From Primulina eburnea (lineage: Eukaryota > Streptophyta > Magnoliopsida > Lamiales > Gesneriaceae): a DNA stretch of 64,000 nucleotides. Below the pieces are notes generated by a model. The model saw nothing but the letters and a program-made list of their open reading frames with translations. It was not told the origin of the DNA and made no database searches. Shown one piece after another: positions 48,022-59,400 of this stretch. How positions within the stretch are numbered: position 1 is the stretch's first letter; each line of letters starts with the position of its first letter. The stretch spans positions 9,213,069 to 9,277,068 of the forward strand of contig NC_133101.1 in NCBI RefSeq assembly GCF_022965805.1, in the 5' to 3' direction. Made by a program: the position numbers and the translations under genes.

Positions 48022-48266
48022 TGTCGGCAAAGATGGATGGTGGAATTAAATGAGGTGGGTGGTGTGAGCATTGTTCAAAGAAAGAAAAATCAAAGAACAA
48101 GTTTTATATAATTTTGTTAGGCATCAACTTTGAAATTGTGTTCGGACGAATCCTACCCGTGATTTTTACCATAATAATTTTTATGTGTTTTCACGTAAAT
48201 CTCGATGTTTAATTTTATACTTTATTTTCATATTATTATCTCAAGATGCTGCACCTGAGACCAACA
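48022..48266 (+). repeat. 3' LTR of the Copia element (internally deleted)
   Basis: Starts TGTCGGCAAAGATGG after the purine-rich aagtggaagaa and ends ACCAACA. It aligns with both ends of the 5' LTR but jumps from ttcggacgaa to cccgtgattttta, missing about 190 bp that in the 5' LTR includes the promoter-proximal region. Confidence 0.78.
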
Positions 48267-48302
48267 ATATATATGTATTAATAAAATCAAACGAAAAATA
48301 GA

Positions 48303-48938
48303 TAGAGATGTAAACGAACTAAGCCGCTTGCGAGCTACTCGGAGCTCGACTCGCTAAAAAGCTTGTTTGAGACTGCTTGTTAAGCTTATAGAACCGAGCT
48401 CGAGCTTAGCTCGACTCGCTAAAAAGCTTGTTCGAGACTGTTTGTTAAGCTTATCAAACCGAGCTCGAGCTTCAAGATGTTTGACTGACTGGTTCGGAAG
48501 CTCGAGCTCAACTTTTTGGGGTAGCTTGTTGGACCATGACTTTTTGTCTCACATTGCTATTTTGTGAAATGTAAGAGATTAAAATGTTATAAATGAAAAG
48601 AATACCCTTTAATTCCTCATATCGTAGTTGTCTTTTTGGCTTAAAATGCTCGACGATATCTAAAACGAGTTTGTTTAATAAGTAAAAATGAGTTTTTTTT
48701 AACGAGATTGAAAACGAGTTCGCTTAATGGGCTAAGCTCGAGCTAGGATCGTTAAACATGACAAACGAGCTATTAACAAATCAGGCTCGAACTATTCGCT
48801 AGCTTAATAATTTTCAAATGAGTCGAACTCGAACCTAATAATAAAATCTCTAATCGAGTTCAATCATATATATATATATATCATAAACGAATCGACCTCG
48901 AGCATGATAATGTTCGGCTCGGCTCATTTACATCCCTA
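48303..48938. mobile_element. hAT-like non-autonomous element (gctcgag-rich)
   Basis: The left end TAGAGATGTAAACGA and the right end TCATTTACATCCCTA are inverted repeats with a few mismatches, like the widespread plant elements ending in TAGGGATGTAAACGAGC. The body is full of gagctcgagct words. No 8-bp target duplication was found, so the ends may have decayed or been rearranged. Confidence 0.6.
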
Positions 48939-49143
48939 CGTTGCAGCATGTTTGCACGACGATCCTCAGCTAGAATGCATCAGAAAGCTTGACTCGAGGG
49001 GGGGAAATGTTGGGCTTGGATCAAAAAGGGTCCGTAGCCTCCGTTACCACCTACCCATGACATGCAATCAAACTAATAAATAGAGAAATGGCTGGAAATG
49101 GCCAGAGAAAAAACAATAGTGGACATGATACATGCACTTTTTG

Positions 49144-49145
<2 letters not shown>

Positions 49146-49200
<55 letters not shown>
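49146..49200. repeat. (TA)n microsatellite, copy A
   Basis: About 55 bases of alternating A and T inside duplication copy A. Confidence 0.95.
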
Positions 49201-49201
<1 letters not shown>

Positions 49202-49223
49202 CAAAATCGATTATTCCCATTCT

Positions 49224-49323
49224 TAACAAAAACTTGTGTGAGACGGTCTCACGAGTCATATTTTGTGAGACATATCTCTTATTTGTGTCATCCATGAAAA
49301 AGTATTACTTTTTATTGTGAATA
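49224..49323 (+). mobile_element. MITE of the GAGACGGTCTCAC family, copy 5 (cut by the duplication)
   Basis: The same insertion as the element at 49967-50163 (identical left flank cccattctta), truncated after ttattgtgaata by the tandem-duplication junction. Confidence 0.8.
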
Positions 49324-49669
49324 ACGAGCTATTAACGAATCAGGCTCGAACTATTCGCTAGCTTAATAATTTCCAAATGAGTCGAGCTCGAACCTAATAA
49401 TAAAATCTCTAATCGAGTTCAATCATATATATATATATATCATAAATGAATCAAGCTCGAGCCTGATAATGTTCGGCTCGACTTATTTACATCCCTACGT
49501 TATAGCATGTTTGCACGACGATCCTCAGCCAGAATGCATCAGAAAGCTTGACTCGAGGGGGAAATGTTGGGCTTGGATCAAAAAAGGTCCGTACCTCGGT
49601 TACCACCTACCCATGACATGCTATCAAACTAATAAATAGAGAAATGGCTGGAAATGGTTTTCCAGGAAA

Positions 49670-49851
49670 GGCAAAAACTTGTGTGAGACGGTCTCACGGG
49701 TCTTATTTGTGAGACGGATCTCTTATTTGGGTTATCCATAAAAAAGTATTACTTTTTATGCTAAGAGTATTACTTTTTATTGTGAATATGGATAGGTTTG
49801 ACCCGTCTCACAGATTAATATCCGTGAGACGGTCTCACATAAGACCCATTC
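49670..49851 (+). mobile_element. MITE of the GAGACGGTCTCAC family, copy 6 (full length)
   Basis: A 182-bp element with the perfect 9-bp target duplication TCCAGGAAA at 49661-49669 and 49852-49860. It is absent from the matching place in duplication copy A, so it inserted after the duplication. It begins ggcaaaaacttgtgtgagac and ends gacccattc. Confidence 0.9.
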
Positions 49852-49892
49852 TCCAGGAAAAACAATAGTGGACATGATACATGCACTTTTTG

Positions 49893-49895
<3 letters not shown>

Positions 49896-49941
<46 letters not shown>
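49896..49941. repeat. (TA)n microsatellite, copy B
   Basis: The counterpart of the tract at 49146-49200, slightly shorter. Confidence 0.95.
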
Positions 49942-49942
<1 letters not shown>

Positions 49943-49966
49943 CAAAATCGATTATTCCCATTCTTA

Positions 49967-50163
49967 ACAAAAATTTGTGTGAGCCGGTCTCACATGTCAT
50001 ATTTTGTGAGATATATATCTTATTTGTGAATCCATGAAAAAGTATTACTCTTTATGCTAAGAGTATTACTTTTTATTGTGAATATCGGTAGAGTTGACTT
50101 GTCTCACAAATAAAGATCTGTGAGATCGTCTCACAGATTCGTCTCACAAAAAACATACTCCCA
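49967..50163 (+). mobile_element. MITE of the GAGACGGTCTCAC family, copy 7 (full length)
   Basis: The complete form of the element truncated in copy A. The flanks share CATTCTTA (49959-49966 and 50164-50171), 8 of the expected 9 bp. It lies about 310 bp upstream of the BIG1 start codon, in its likely promoter. Confidence 0.83.
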
Positions 50164-50474
50164 CATTCTTATGGTTTCGGTTACAATTTATATTAAATTT
50201 TAATTATTAAGAAATCTATTTTATATAATCAAACTAGTTATTTGATAAAATATTATGAATATTGTATTTTTTTTGAAACAAAAATACTAATTGATTGAAT
50301 ATATATACATATACACGTCTTGCAATCCTTCTCATCAGATCAGAAGAGAAGAGGGTCCATGCTGGTTTATATTCCTCCGGACCATTTAGCTACGAACAAC
50401 GATGCCGACGGCACGTCTCCACGAAAATTAATCTAATTTCCGTCTTGAAAAGGTAATCCAGCGTTAGTTTATCA

Positions 50475-53400
50475 ATGTCAGCTCCCCAAAACCTAGGCGG
50501 GACGTCCCGTTGTGGGTTGGTGCTGGGTCCTTCCCTGGACAAGATAATCAAGAATGTGGCATGGAGGAAACACTCCCACCTCGTCTCTGCCTGTAAATCT
50601 GCACTCGACAGGCTCCATTCGTTGGCCGATGATCCCCACGATCCCACCTCCTGCTCCCCCCTCTACGGCCTTTCTCCTTCGGATGCTGATCTCCTTCTTC
50701 AACCCCTTATCATGGCCATCGAATCGGCTTCCCCCAAGGTTGTCGAGCCCGCCCTTGATTGTGCTTACCGACTTTTTTCTTTTGGTCTCATCCGCTGCTG
50801 CGAAATCAAAGACGACTCCTCCCTCATTTTCCGCCTAGTTGACTCTATTTGTAAATGCGCTGTGCTTGGGGACGAGCCCGTTGAGCTTGGTGTGCTCAAG
50901 GTTCTGCTCTCTGCTGTTCGATCCCCCTGTATCTACATCCGAGGCGATTGCCTTGTTGAGGTCGTCAGATCCTGCTTCAATATCTACCTGGGTGGCCACA
51001 GTGGCACCAATCAGATCTGTGCAAAGTCGGTTCTTGGGCAGATGATGATCATTGTTTTCACCAGGGTGCAAGAAAATTCCATGACTGTCGATTTCAAGAA
51101 TGTGTCTGTCTCTGAATTGTTAGAGTTCGCTGACAGGAATCTGAATGAAGGGAGTTCGATACAATTTGCTCAAAACTTCATTAACGAGATTGTGGAAACG
51201 AAGGACAGTTTTGATTCTAATTTGTCCTTGGACCTTCAAAATGGTGGCAAGCATCCAGAGGGGAAGGCTGACGAAGCTGTCAATGAGGGTGATGATTTGA
51301 GCGGCTACAGTAAAATTAGGGAGGATGGTTTTTTGATTTACAAGAATTTATGCAAGTTATCCATGAAGTTTTCGTCACAGGAGTATCCTGATGATCAGAT
51401 CCTTTTAAGGGGAAAAATTCTATCCTTGGAGCTTCTAAACGTCATAATGGGGAATGCAGGTCTAATATGGCGTACCGATGAGAGGCAAGTGCTAACTTGT
51501 TCTCACAAAATTCTTTAAAAAATTGCTCGTGTTTGTTCTTGATCTTCGAAACTTGGAATCAAACTTTATCCTGTATTGTGTTGGAGACTAAATTGTGTAG
51601 AATGTCTTTGAGTAACCAATACCATGGCGATCAAGGATCATATGTGAACGAATGGAGAGAGCCTGACTGTTGTTCAATGCTGATAAGGTGATATAATATC
51701 TGGATGTTTAAGGATAAAGACTGAATTGATGCTTAAACCAGATGAGATGGATGATTAGCTAGCCATGACCTGTGCCCTATGTGGAATTTTTGTGAAACAG
51801 GATTGCAGAACTATGCTATGGTTGTCTTACTCCATCTTCGTAGAGTTTAGGCGAAAACAATGCAGTTTACGCGCATTTCATTGAACCTAAGATGCCCATG
51901 TCCTCGTTTTATGTTTCTTCTCACCAAATAATTCTCTCTTCGGAATCCAACCTATCAAGTTGCGTATCCTATTTTCTCCTTTAGTTTTCTTAGAAGATAA
52001 TTTCAATGTAGTTATGGTGAATAGTCATAGCCACAAGGTTTATGTTTATGTTCAAGGCTTAGCAAGTTAGCCTTGTCCCTCGACACAAGGCAAGGCTAAT
52101 TGTGGTTCTGTATAATGAAAATTTTCAAATATCTGATCCTAACATAGTATCACTTAGGGCACCTCATTGATGAAGGATATGTTTTCCTCATGCCTTAGCT
52201 CTAAGATATCTATACGCCGTTATGTGCATCACATTTGACTTGGTTATTTAAGCGAAGGGTTTATATATTTTCACTTTGTCTTGACTGGATCTTGGGATCA
52301 TTCTGGATGGTGGTAAACTACATATTGGTATTTGAAATCACGAAATTCCCGGTAATTGGTATATATGATGTACAAGAATTTGAAAGAGGATCATGGCACA
52401 TAAGAAAAAGTCATTGAAGTGGAAGGCAAGATATTGCTCTGTAACCATGATGATTTTCTTTATCTCTCTTTTGGTTTCTATAAATGAGGTCTCTTTTTTT
52501 CCTCTGATTAGCTAACAAATTTTGTGACCATGATGGTTTTCTCTAACCCTCTATTCATTTCTACAAACTGAGGGGTCTGTTTTTTCCTCTGATTAGCTAA
52601 CGCACTTTTTGGTTTACAGGTTCCTTAATGCAGTCAAGCAGTATCTATGCTTATCATTGTTAAAGAACAGTGCTCTATCTGTTATGGCTATTTTTCAACT
52701 TCTATGTTCAATATTTCAAAACTTAATATCCAAATTTAGATCTGTCCTCAAATCAGAAATTGGAATTTTTTTTCCCATGCTAGTCCTTCGTGTGCTGGAG
52801 AATGTGCTTCAGCCGAGTTTCTTACAGAAGATGACTGTTCTGAGTTTACTCGAGAAGATGTCTCAGGATTCACAGTTTATTATTGATATTTTTGTCAACT
52901 ATGACTGTGATGTGGAAGCTCCAAACATATTTGAAAGGTACTAAGGTTTAGGTTTTGGTGTTTGTGTTTTTAAACATAATTATCATGATCAGGCTATCAA
53001 TTTGGTTAGAAACCTCACATGTTCTACTTACAATTGAATGTTTTACATTTTATTTTTTAAAAAACAATGCCTCCGATTGGATGGTCTACATTTTTTGTTT
53101 GAGTAATGCATGCAAGTTTTTCTTTATTGCTGTATAATCAAAGGCAAAGAGCGTCGAACAGAGTTAGTTCCGAGTATTTATAATCTCTTGTAATAATAAC
53201 CCCAACTTCTTGGGTTCGTCAATTTTAACTCTGCACCCTAGATGACGAAAGTCCAGTAGTCGAAAGCATCACTAGCTTACGCTCTGACCCGAGTATCATG
53301 GGAATCAAACTACTCTTTATTATCTTGACTTTTGACTGACCCCTGCAGTTCCCCACATCCGTCAAATCCTGGATATTTGGAAAGAGAAGACATGAATTGA

Positions 53401-56400
53401 GTCATCAGTCAGGTCCCTTCAAAATTTAAAATATGACAAGTGATCAAGTTTGCCATTCTAAAGTCATTAATTATGTGAGGATCAGAGGATGTTAAACTTG
53501 TAAAATGCTATGAAGGACGCCGTGAAAATGATGATGATTATGAAATGAATAATTAAGAATGCGAAAAGTTGTTCTAGTTTGGCATACAATTTCATTCAAC
53601 AAAGTTGGTAAAGAAATGTTGCAATGCTTAGATTCGAACAATCTTATTGGATTCCATCTCTTTGAAATTTAAGAGACTCTCGAGACAAACTAGATATCGA
53701 ATGGTGAATTTCAAACTCAAGACATGTAACTTAAACATGGATAGTTCCTTTACATATTTCATAGGTATTCGGGATGATATAGATTTGCTACTTGAATTGC
53801 AGAAAATTATCTACGTGAAGTAACGAAAACCATTAAGTTAATTTCTGTGTGAGTTTCCCTCTTCTTTTTTCTTGTACTTAAAAGGATGCAACAGATAATA
53901 ATTATTTTGTGCAGCTTTCTCTCCCACTTCATTCTTTGCCAAATAGTTATTCTTTCATCCTTCTCTCTTCCACTTCATTCTTTGCTGGCTTCTCACTCTT
54001 TATCCGTCCTTCATGTTTTCCTTGTTTTCTAAATATTTTCTTATATTCTTGAATTTATACTTCAACTACTGACTCCTTAAGCTATTTGCAGGACCGTCAA
54101 CGGCCTTCTGAAAACTGCTCTAGGTCCACCACCTGGTTCAACTACCACTTTGTCTCCTGCCCAAGATATGACATTTCGTCATGAATCAGTTAAGTGTTTG
54201 GTTAGAATCATTAAATCAATGGGGTCATGGATGGACCACCAGCTGAAAGTTGGAGATGTGAATCCACCGAAGTTGTCTGACAACGAGAACTTAACTGAAT
54301 CACCCTCTAATTTGAACGAGGACACCAATTTTACTGATTATGAGCTGCTCTCACAAGCGAACTCTGAATTTTCGGATGCAATCTCATTGGAGCAACGTAG
54401 AGCTTATAAATTAGAAATGCAGGTCAGGTTATTTAATATTTTGTGGTATTATTATCTCATGGCGAACTAAATAAATTAAGTAACATCCATAAAATTTATT
54501 TACTTTATCAATTGTTTTCATGACCGACGAATTACTGTGAGGAGATGGTTTATAATGAGTTAAATAATAATCTACTTTGTGTTTTAAATACCGTATTTGG
54601 TAACTTTCCAAATTAGGGAATTTTCCATTGTGTGTCATCTGGGGGAACTGATGTATAATGTCCATAAAATTTTAAAATGATCTGGTGTACTGTAGTGACC
54701 ATGTCAATGAAATAAATGCAGAAAGGTGTTGCAATGTTCAACAGAAAACCTTCGAAGGGAATTGAGTTCTTAATAAGCGCCAAAAAGGTTGGAAGCTCTC
54801 CCGAAGAAGTAGCTTCTTTTCTTAAAAGTACACCAAGCTTGAATGAAAGTATGATTGGCGATTATTTTGGAGAAAGAGAGGATTTTCCTATGAAAGTAAT
54901 GCATGCATACGTAGATTCCTTCGACTTTGAAAAAATGGGCTTTGGTGAAGCAATTAGGTACTTTTTGAGAGGGTTTAGGTTGCCTGGAGAAGCACAAAAG
55001 ATCGACCGCATCATGGAAAAATTTGCTGAACGCTATTGTAAATGCAATTTGGATGCGTTTTCAAGTGCAGATACAGCTTATGTCCTTGCATACTCGGTTA
55101 TAATGCTCAACACCGATGCCCATAATAGCATGGTAAAAGATAAGGTTTGTTTTCTAATACTTCTCTTTGTTCTATGTTTTTTCTTAATCTACATTTACTA
55201 TCTGTTTGACATGTTCTATGGTACTAATGTCATCTTTCTTTTTTGAGGTGCTAACTACTTTGTTTCTTATTAGTCTGCTTTCTCAGCTTGGAATCTTGTG
55301 TTTACCCTCCCCTAGTGGTATTAGCTTTATAGATGTAGATAAACGGGCTAAGCTTTCCATACATTGAATAAAAATGTGGCTGAATGAGTTGTGGTTTGTT
55401 TGTGTCTCATTATCACTTAAGATACTCTTTATTCAAATAATAAACATGATGTCGATTTCCAAAGTTTTGCACGTGCTGCATTTTTGAAAAATAAGACACC
55501 ACTTTTTAAGTTCTAAATCTTTTGGATGGGATTAGGAAGTAAACAAATTTAAACCAAAAGTTAAAGTATCATAAGTTTTTCATATTAACTAGTACTATTT
55601 CCTCTCACTCTCTTTTTTTTTTTTTAGGAAACAATACTTTATTAATATAATAATAAGCGTACAACAGTGGACTAGAAGTTCATTGTCCTAAAAAAGCACA
55701 ATTTAGAATGAAAAACAATTCAGTGATACACATAATCCCATTGTCTTAATAAATCAAAAGCTGACACATTCTTGAATTCTTTGTGCATTCCAATCCACAT
55801 GGCAACATTAATCCTTTATCTTTTCCCAGCATTTGTCCATATTTGACTCTTTTTCTTCGAAAATTCTTTGGTTTCTCTCCAGCCAGACCGTCCAACATAT
55901 GCACTGAACCACCACATGCCAAAATATTCTACCTCTCTTACCCGTAGTCCGTCCAAAATCCATGCTGATTAATTCTTTTGTTGATTTAGGCATCACCCAC
56001 AACAACCGCATCTCTTGCAACGCTTTAACCCACAGTGAGAACGTGAATGGGCAATGGATGAGAAGATGGTCCTGAGTCTCTAAATCTTTTTTGCATAGAA
56101 CACACCAACTTGGACACAAAGCCATCCCGGGACATCTTTTTTGAATCGTCTCCGAGATAGGTAGTTTACCCAAAGAAGCTGTCCAAGAGAAAAGCTGAAT
56201 CTTGCTTGGTACAGGGACTTTCCATATAGCATCGAAAAGATTGAATTTAGGATAAAGATTATCGGAGAAGAAACACTCGTAGAATGAGCTCTATGAAAAA
56301 TATACCCGACGGATCCCCACACCACTGAATAAAGTCTTCCACCCCCTCCACTAATCTCACTGGTTGTAAGACTTCTAATAGCCCTGTCAACTCTTCTAAC

Positions 56401-59400
56401 TCCTCATCTCTCACCCCTCTTCTGAAATGAAAGTCCCAAGAATGGTTGCTTGATGGATTATCAAAGTGAGCAAAATATGAAATAGGCAAATTGTGAAAAG
56501 ATGACAGCTGAAATAAAGCTGGAAAACAAAGTTTGAAAGAGCCGTTCCCCACCCAAATATCCTCCCAGAATCTTACTCTATTCCCTCCTCTCACCTTCAC
56601 TAAAGTTTGGTGCTTAAAAGTTGGGTATATCCGGGAAATAAACTTCCAAGGGCATCTAAACGATACGTTTCTTGCCAAACCCGCCTCCCACCCATTTTCT
56701 TGTAACCCATATTTACTAGCAATAATTTTTTTCCATAATGTTCCATCTTCTTGGAAAAATCTCCATCACCACTTCCCAAGCAATGCTTTATTTTTGAATC
56801 TGATTTTTGCAATGCCCAATCCGCCTCTTTCCTTTGGCTTACAGACCTGATCCCATGCTGCCAAATGAAGGTGACTATCTCCATCCACTCCGTCCCATAA
56901 GAAGTTCCTTGATATCTTATCCATCGCATCCTCAACACTTCTTGGGACTCTGAATAATGACATATAGTATATCGGAATTGAATTCAAGACCGAAAGTATC
57001 AATGTCAATCTGCCCCCTTTAGACAAAAAAGCTTTCTTCCATGTAGCCAATTTTGTGGACATTTTTGCGATCACCGGCTGCCAGAAAGATGCTTGCAAAG
57101 GATTGCCTCCCAATGGAACACCCAAATATGTAATAGGCCATGAATCTTTGCCACATCCCAGTTGACTTGCTAACCTCTCGACTTGTTCATTCTCGCGGTT
57201 AATTCCCAACAATGCACTCTTTTCCCAATTAATTTTCAAACCCGACATGTCACAAAAAGAGCTCACCACTTTTACCAGGAATGTTATGTGATTTTCATTC
57301 TTAGCGAAAAAGAGTGTATCATCCGCGAACTGTATATGAGATATCTCAATCATCTCTCTACCGACCTCTATCCCCTTTAATAGGTTCGATTCCTTTGCTT
57401 TGTCTATCAATCTTCCCAACACATCGACGACCAAATTGAATAGAAAAGGAGACAAAGGATCTCCTTGACGTAGACCTCTGGAAGCCTTGAATTTACCTCT
57501 AGGCCTCCCATTGATCATTACCGAAAATGAAACATTTGATACACATCCTCTTATCCAAGATCTCCATCTATTACCAAACCCCTTCTTCATCAAAACAAAG
57601 TCCAAAAATTCCCAACTAACATTATCGTAAGCCTTCTCAAAATCGATTTTCAGAACCCAACCTTGTTTCTTCTTAATCCTCGCCTCTTCTAGTAACTCAT
57701 TCGCTATTAGGCCACAATCAAGAATTTGTCTTCCTTCGACAAAAGCATTTTGTGATCCTGAGATTGTCGAAGCCATCACCAGTTTCAATCTTTCTGACAA
57801 CACTTTCGAAATAATCTTATATAAGCTTGTTATTAGACATATCCTCTAGCTGTTTTCAATACCCAATACCATATGTTTTAGGTCTCTCATACTTTTTAAG
57901 AGGGTTTATGTTGCCTGGAGAGACAATTAGGTACTTTTTGTATTAACCTTTTTAGGTCTCGTCACTTAACCATTCCATTTAGCTGCAAAGTGGTTAATAT
58001 CAGGGCCATAGCGTTTCGTTTTGCTAGTAAGCTATTCTGTTGAGGCAATGGCATGCTTGCATATATTATATTTTCTCATGGTCAAGTGAATGTGTATTAG
58101 CATACTTGTAAGATAATGTAAACAAATTGCAGAATGTATTGAACGTAAAGTAAGAAAGAAGAAAATGATTTTAGTATAATTGTTCTCCAAGAGCGTACAA
58201 ATAAATAGTTACAATCCCATAGGATCAAATATTTGCAATTCTGTAAAAATATTCTATCGTACCATACTATATCTAATCAAATAACAATCACATATTAATT
58301 TAATTAATTTTAAAACATAATTTTTTGAAACTTCTTCTCAAGTTGGTGCAAAGATATCCATTGTGCCCAATTTGTTAACTTGATCTTCAAAACCTTTTCT
58401 TGAATGTCCATTGGCGAAGTTTCTGCAATTTGAAGCAATTGGAATAAAAGAGCACAAATTATTCATTCTTCAACCTTCTCCTTTATTAAATGTTTATCAA
58501 TTTTGATGTGCTTAGTCCTCTCATGTAGAACTGGATTATGAACAATACAGATATCAGCCTTGTTATATCAATAAGGTTTCATCGAGAAAGCGAGCTGGTG
58601 TCTTGAATTCATCCACAACTCTTTTAAGTCAAAGTCTTCTCACACTCTTTGAGCTATGACTTAAATTCAACTTCTTGAAACGGAGTTTTACTTCTTTCTT
58701 ATCTTGGTCATTATTTTACCCATACGAAAGTGTAATATTCAGAGGTTGATCTTCGATTAGTAAGTGATTTACCTAATTAGCATCAATATGCATTTTTTTC
58801 AAAGGAAACGATAGTATATAAAATAATGAAACTATAATTACAAAAAATGGATAAGAGGTCCGGACTAAACAACAAAAACTCCTTCATTGACTTTGGAACT
58901 GCCCAAACCAGACCCAACTCCTGCAAAGCTCTGAACCAAAGGTGTCTCGTGATAGGACAATGAATGAAAATATGGTCCTGGGTCTCCACCTCTTGCCGAC
59001 ACAACACACACCAAAGCTCCAGGGCCGGATGGGTTCACATTGGCTTTCTTTCAAAATAACTGGGATACAGTGAGAGTGGATCTGTTAAAGGTGTTTGCTG
59101 AATTTTTTGAAGATGGGATTGTCAATGGAATTACAAATAAAACTTACATTTGTCTTATCCCAAAGAAAAACGATGTGCGAAAGATTAACGACTTCAGCAG
59201 ACCAATCAGAATGAATTTCAAAAGGGGAATATTGAATCCACAGACATACCAGAAATTCAAAAGAGCGGAAAGCAGCACTTAGAAGAGGAGCATTGCATAG
59301 TTGAAAGGAAATTTGAGCATGTCTACCGTAGGAAACAAGCACTTTCACTTCAAGATTCAATTCACTTGCGTAATACAGAAACTTCAAAGATATCAGTCTT

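Larger units (their letters stand above)
43418..48266 (+). mobile_element. Decayed Ty1/Copia LTR retrotransposon
   Basis: Order: LTR, primer binding site, gag, protease, integrase, reverse transcriptase, RNase H, purine tract, LTR, which is Copia order. Recognisable pieces are a gag start around 44030 (NFMPWKIKMQAILKKK), the zinc knuckle CSKCGGKGHFKKKC near 44780-44820, protease WIIDSGAT near 44930-44957, reverse transcriptase FNEIFSPVVRLTTVRLML at 46640-46690 and LHIDQLDVKT after it, YVDDMLVVGS near 46984, and an RNase H end KTKHIGVHF near 47776. Many frameshifts and stops make it non-functional. The flanks gtata and atata (4 of 5 identical) may be the target duplication. It sits between LDL3 and BIG1. 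Confidence 0.9.
48767..50080. repeat. Tandem segmental duplication (about 557 bp unit)
   Basis: Copy A is 48767-49323 and copy B 49324-50080. Both contain cgagctattaac, the right end of the hAT-like element, the tcagaaagcttgactcgag stretch, a (TA)n tract, and the beginning of a GAGACGGTCTCAC MITE. Copy A stops inside that MITE (ttattgtgaata) and copy B starts immediately, so the breakpoint is in the MITE. Copy B is longer because a second MITE (49670-49851) inserted into it later. Confidence 0.85.

Noticed and set aside
49068..49320. Open frames with YIYIYI runs on both strands
   Set aside because: They are translations of the (TA)n microsatellite.
50395..50702. Minus-strand frames over the BIG1 start as an antisense gene
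   Set aside because: They are shadows of the GC-rich BIG1 first exon.
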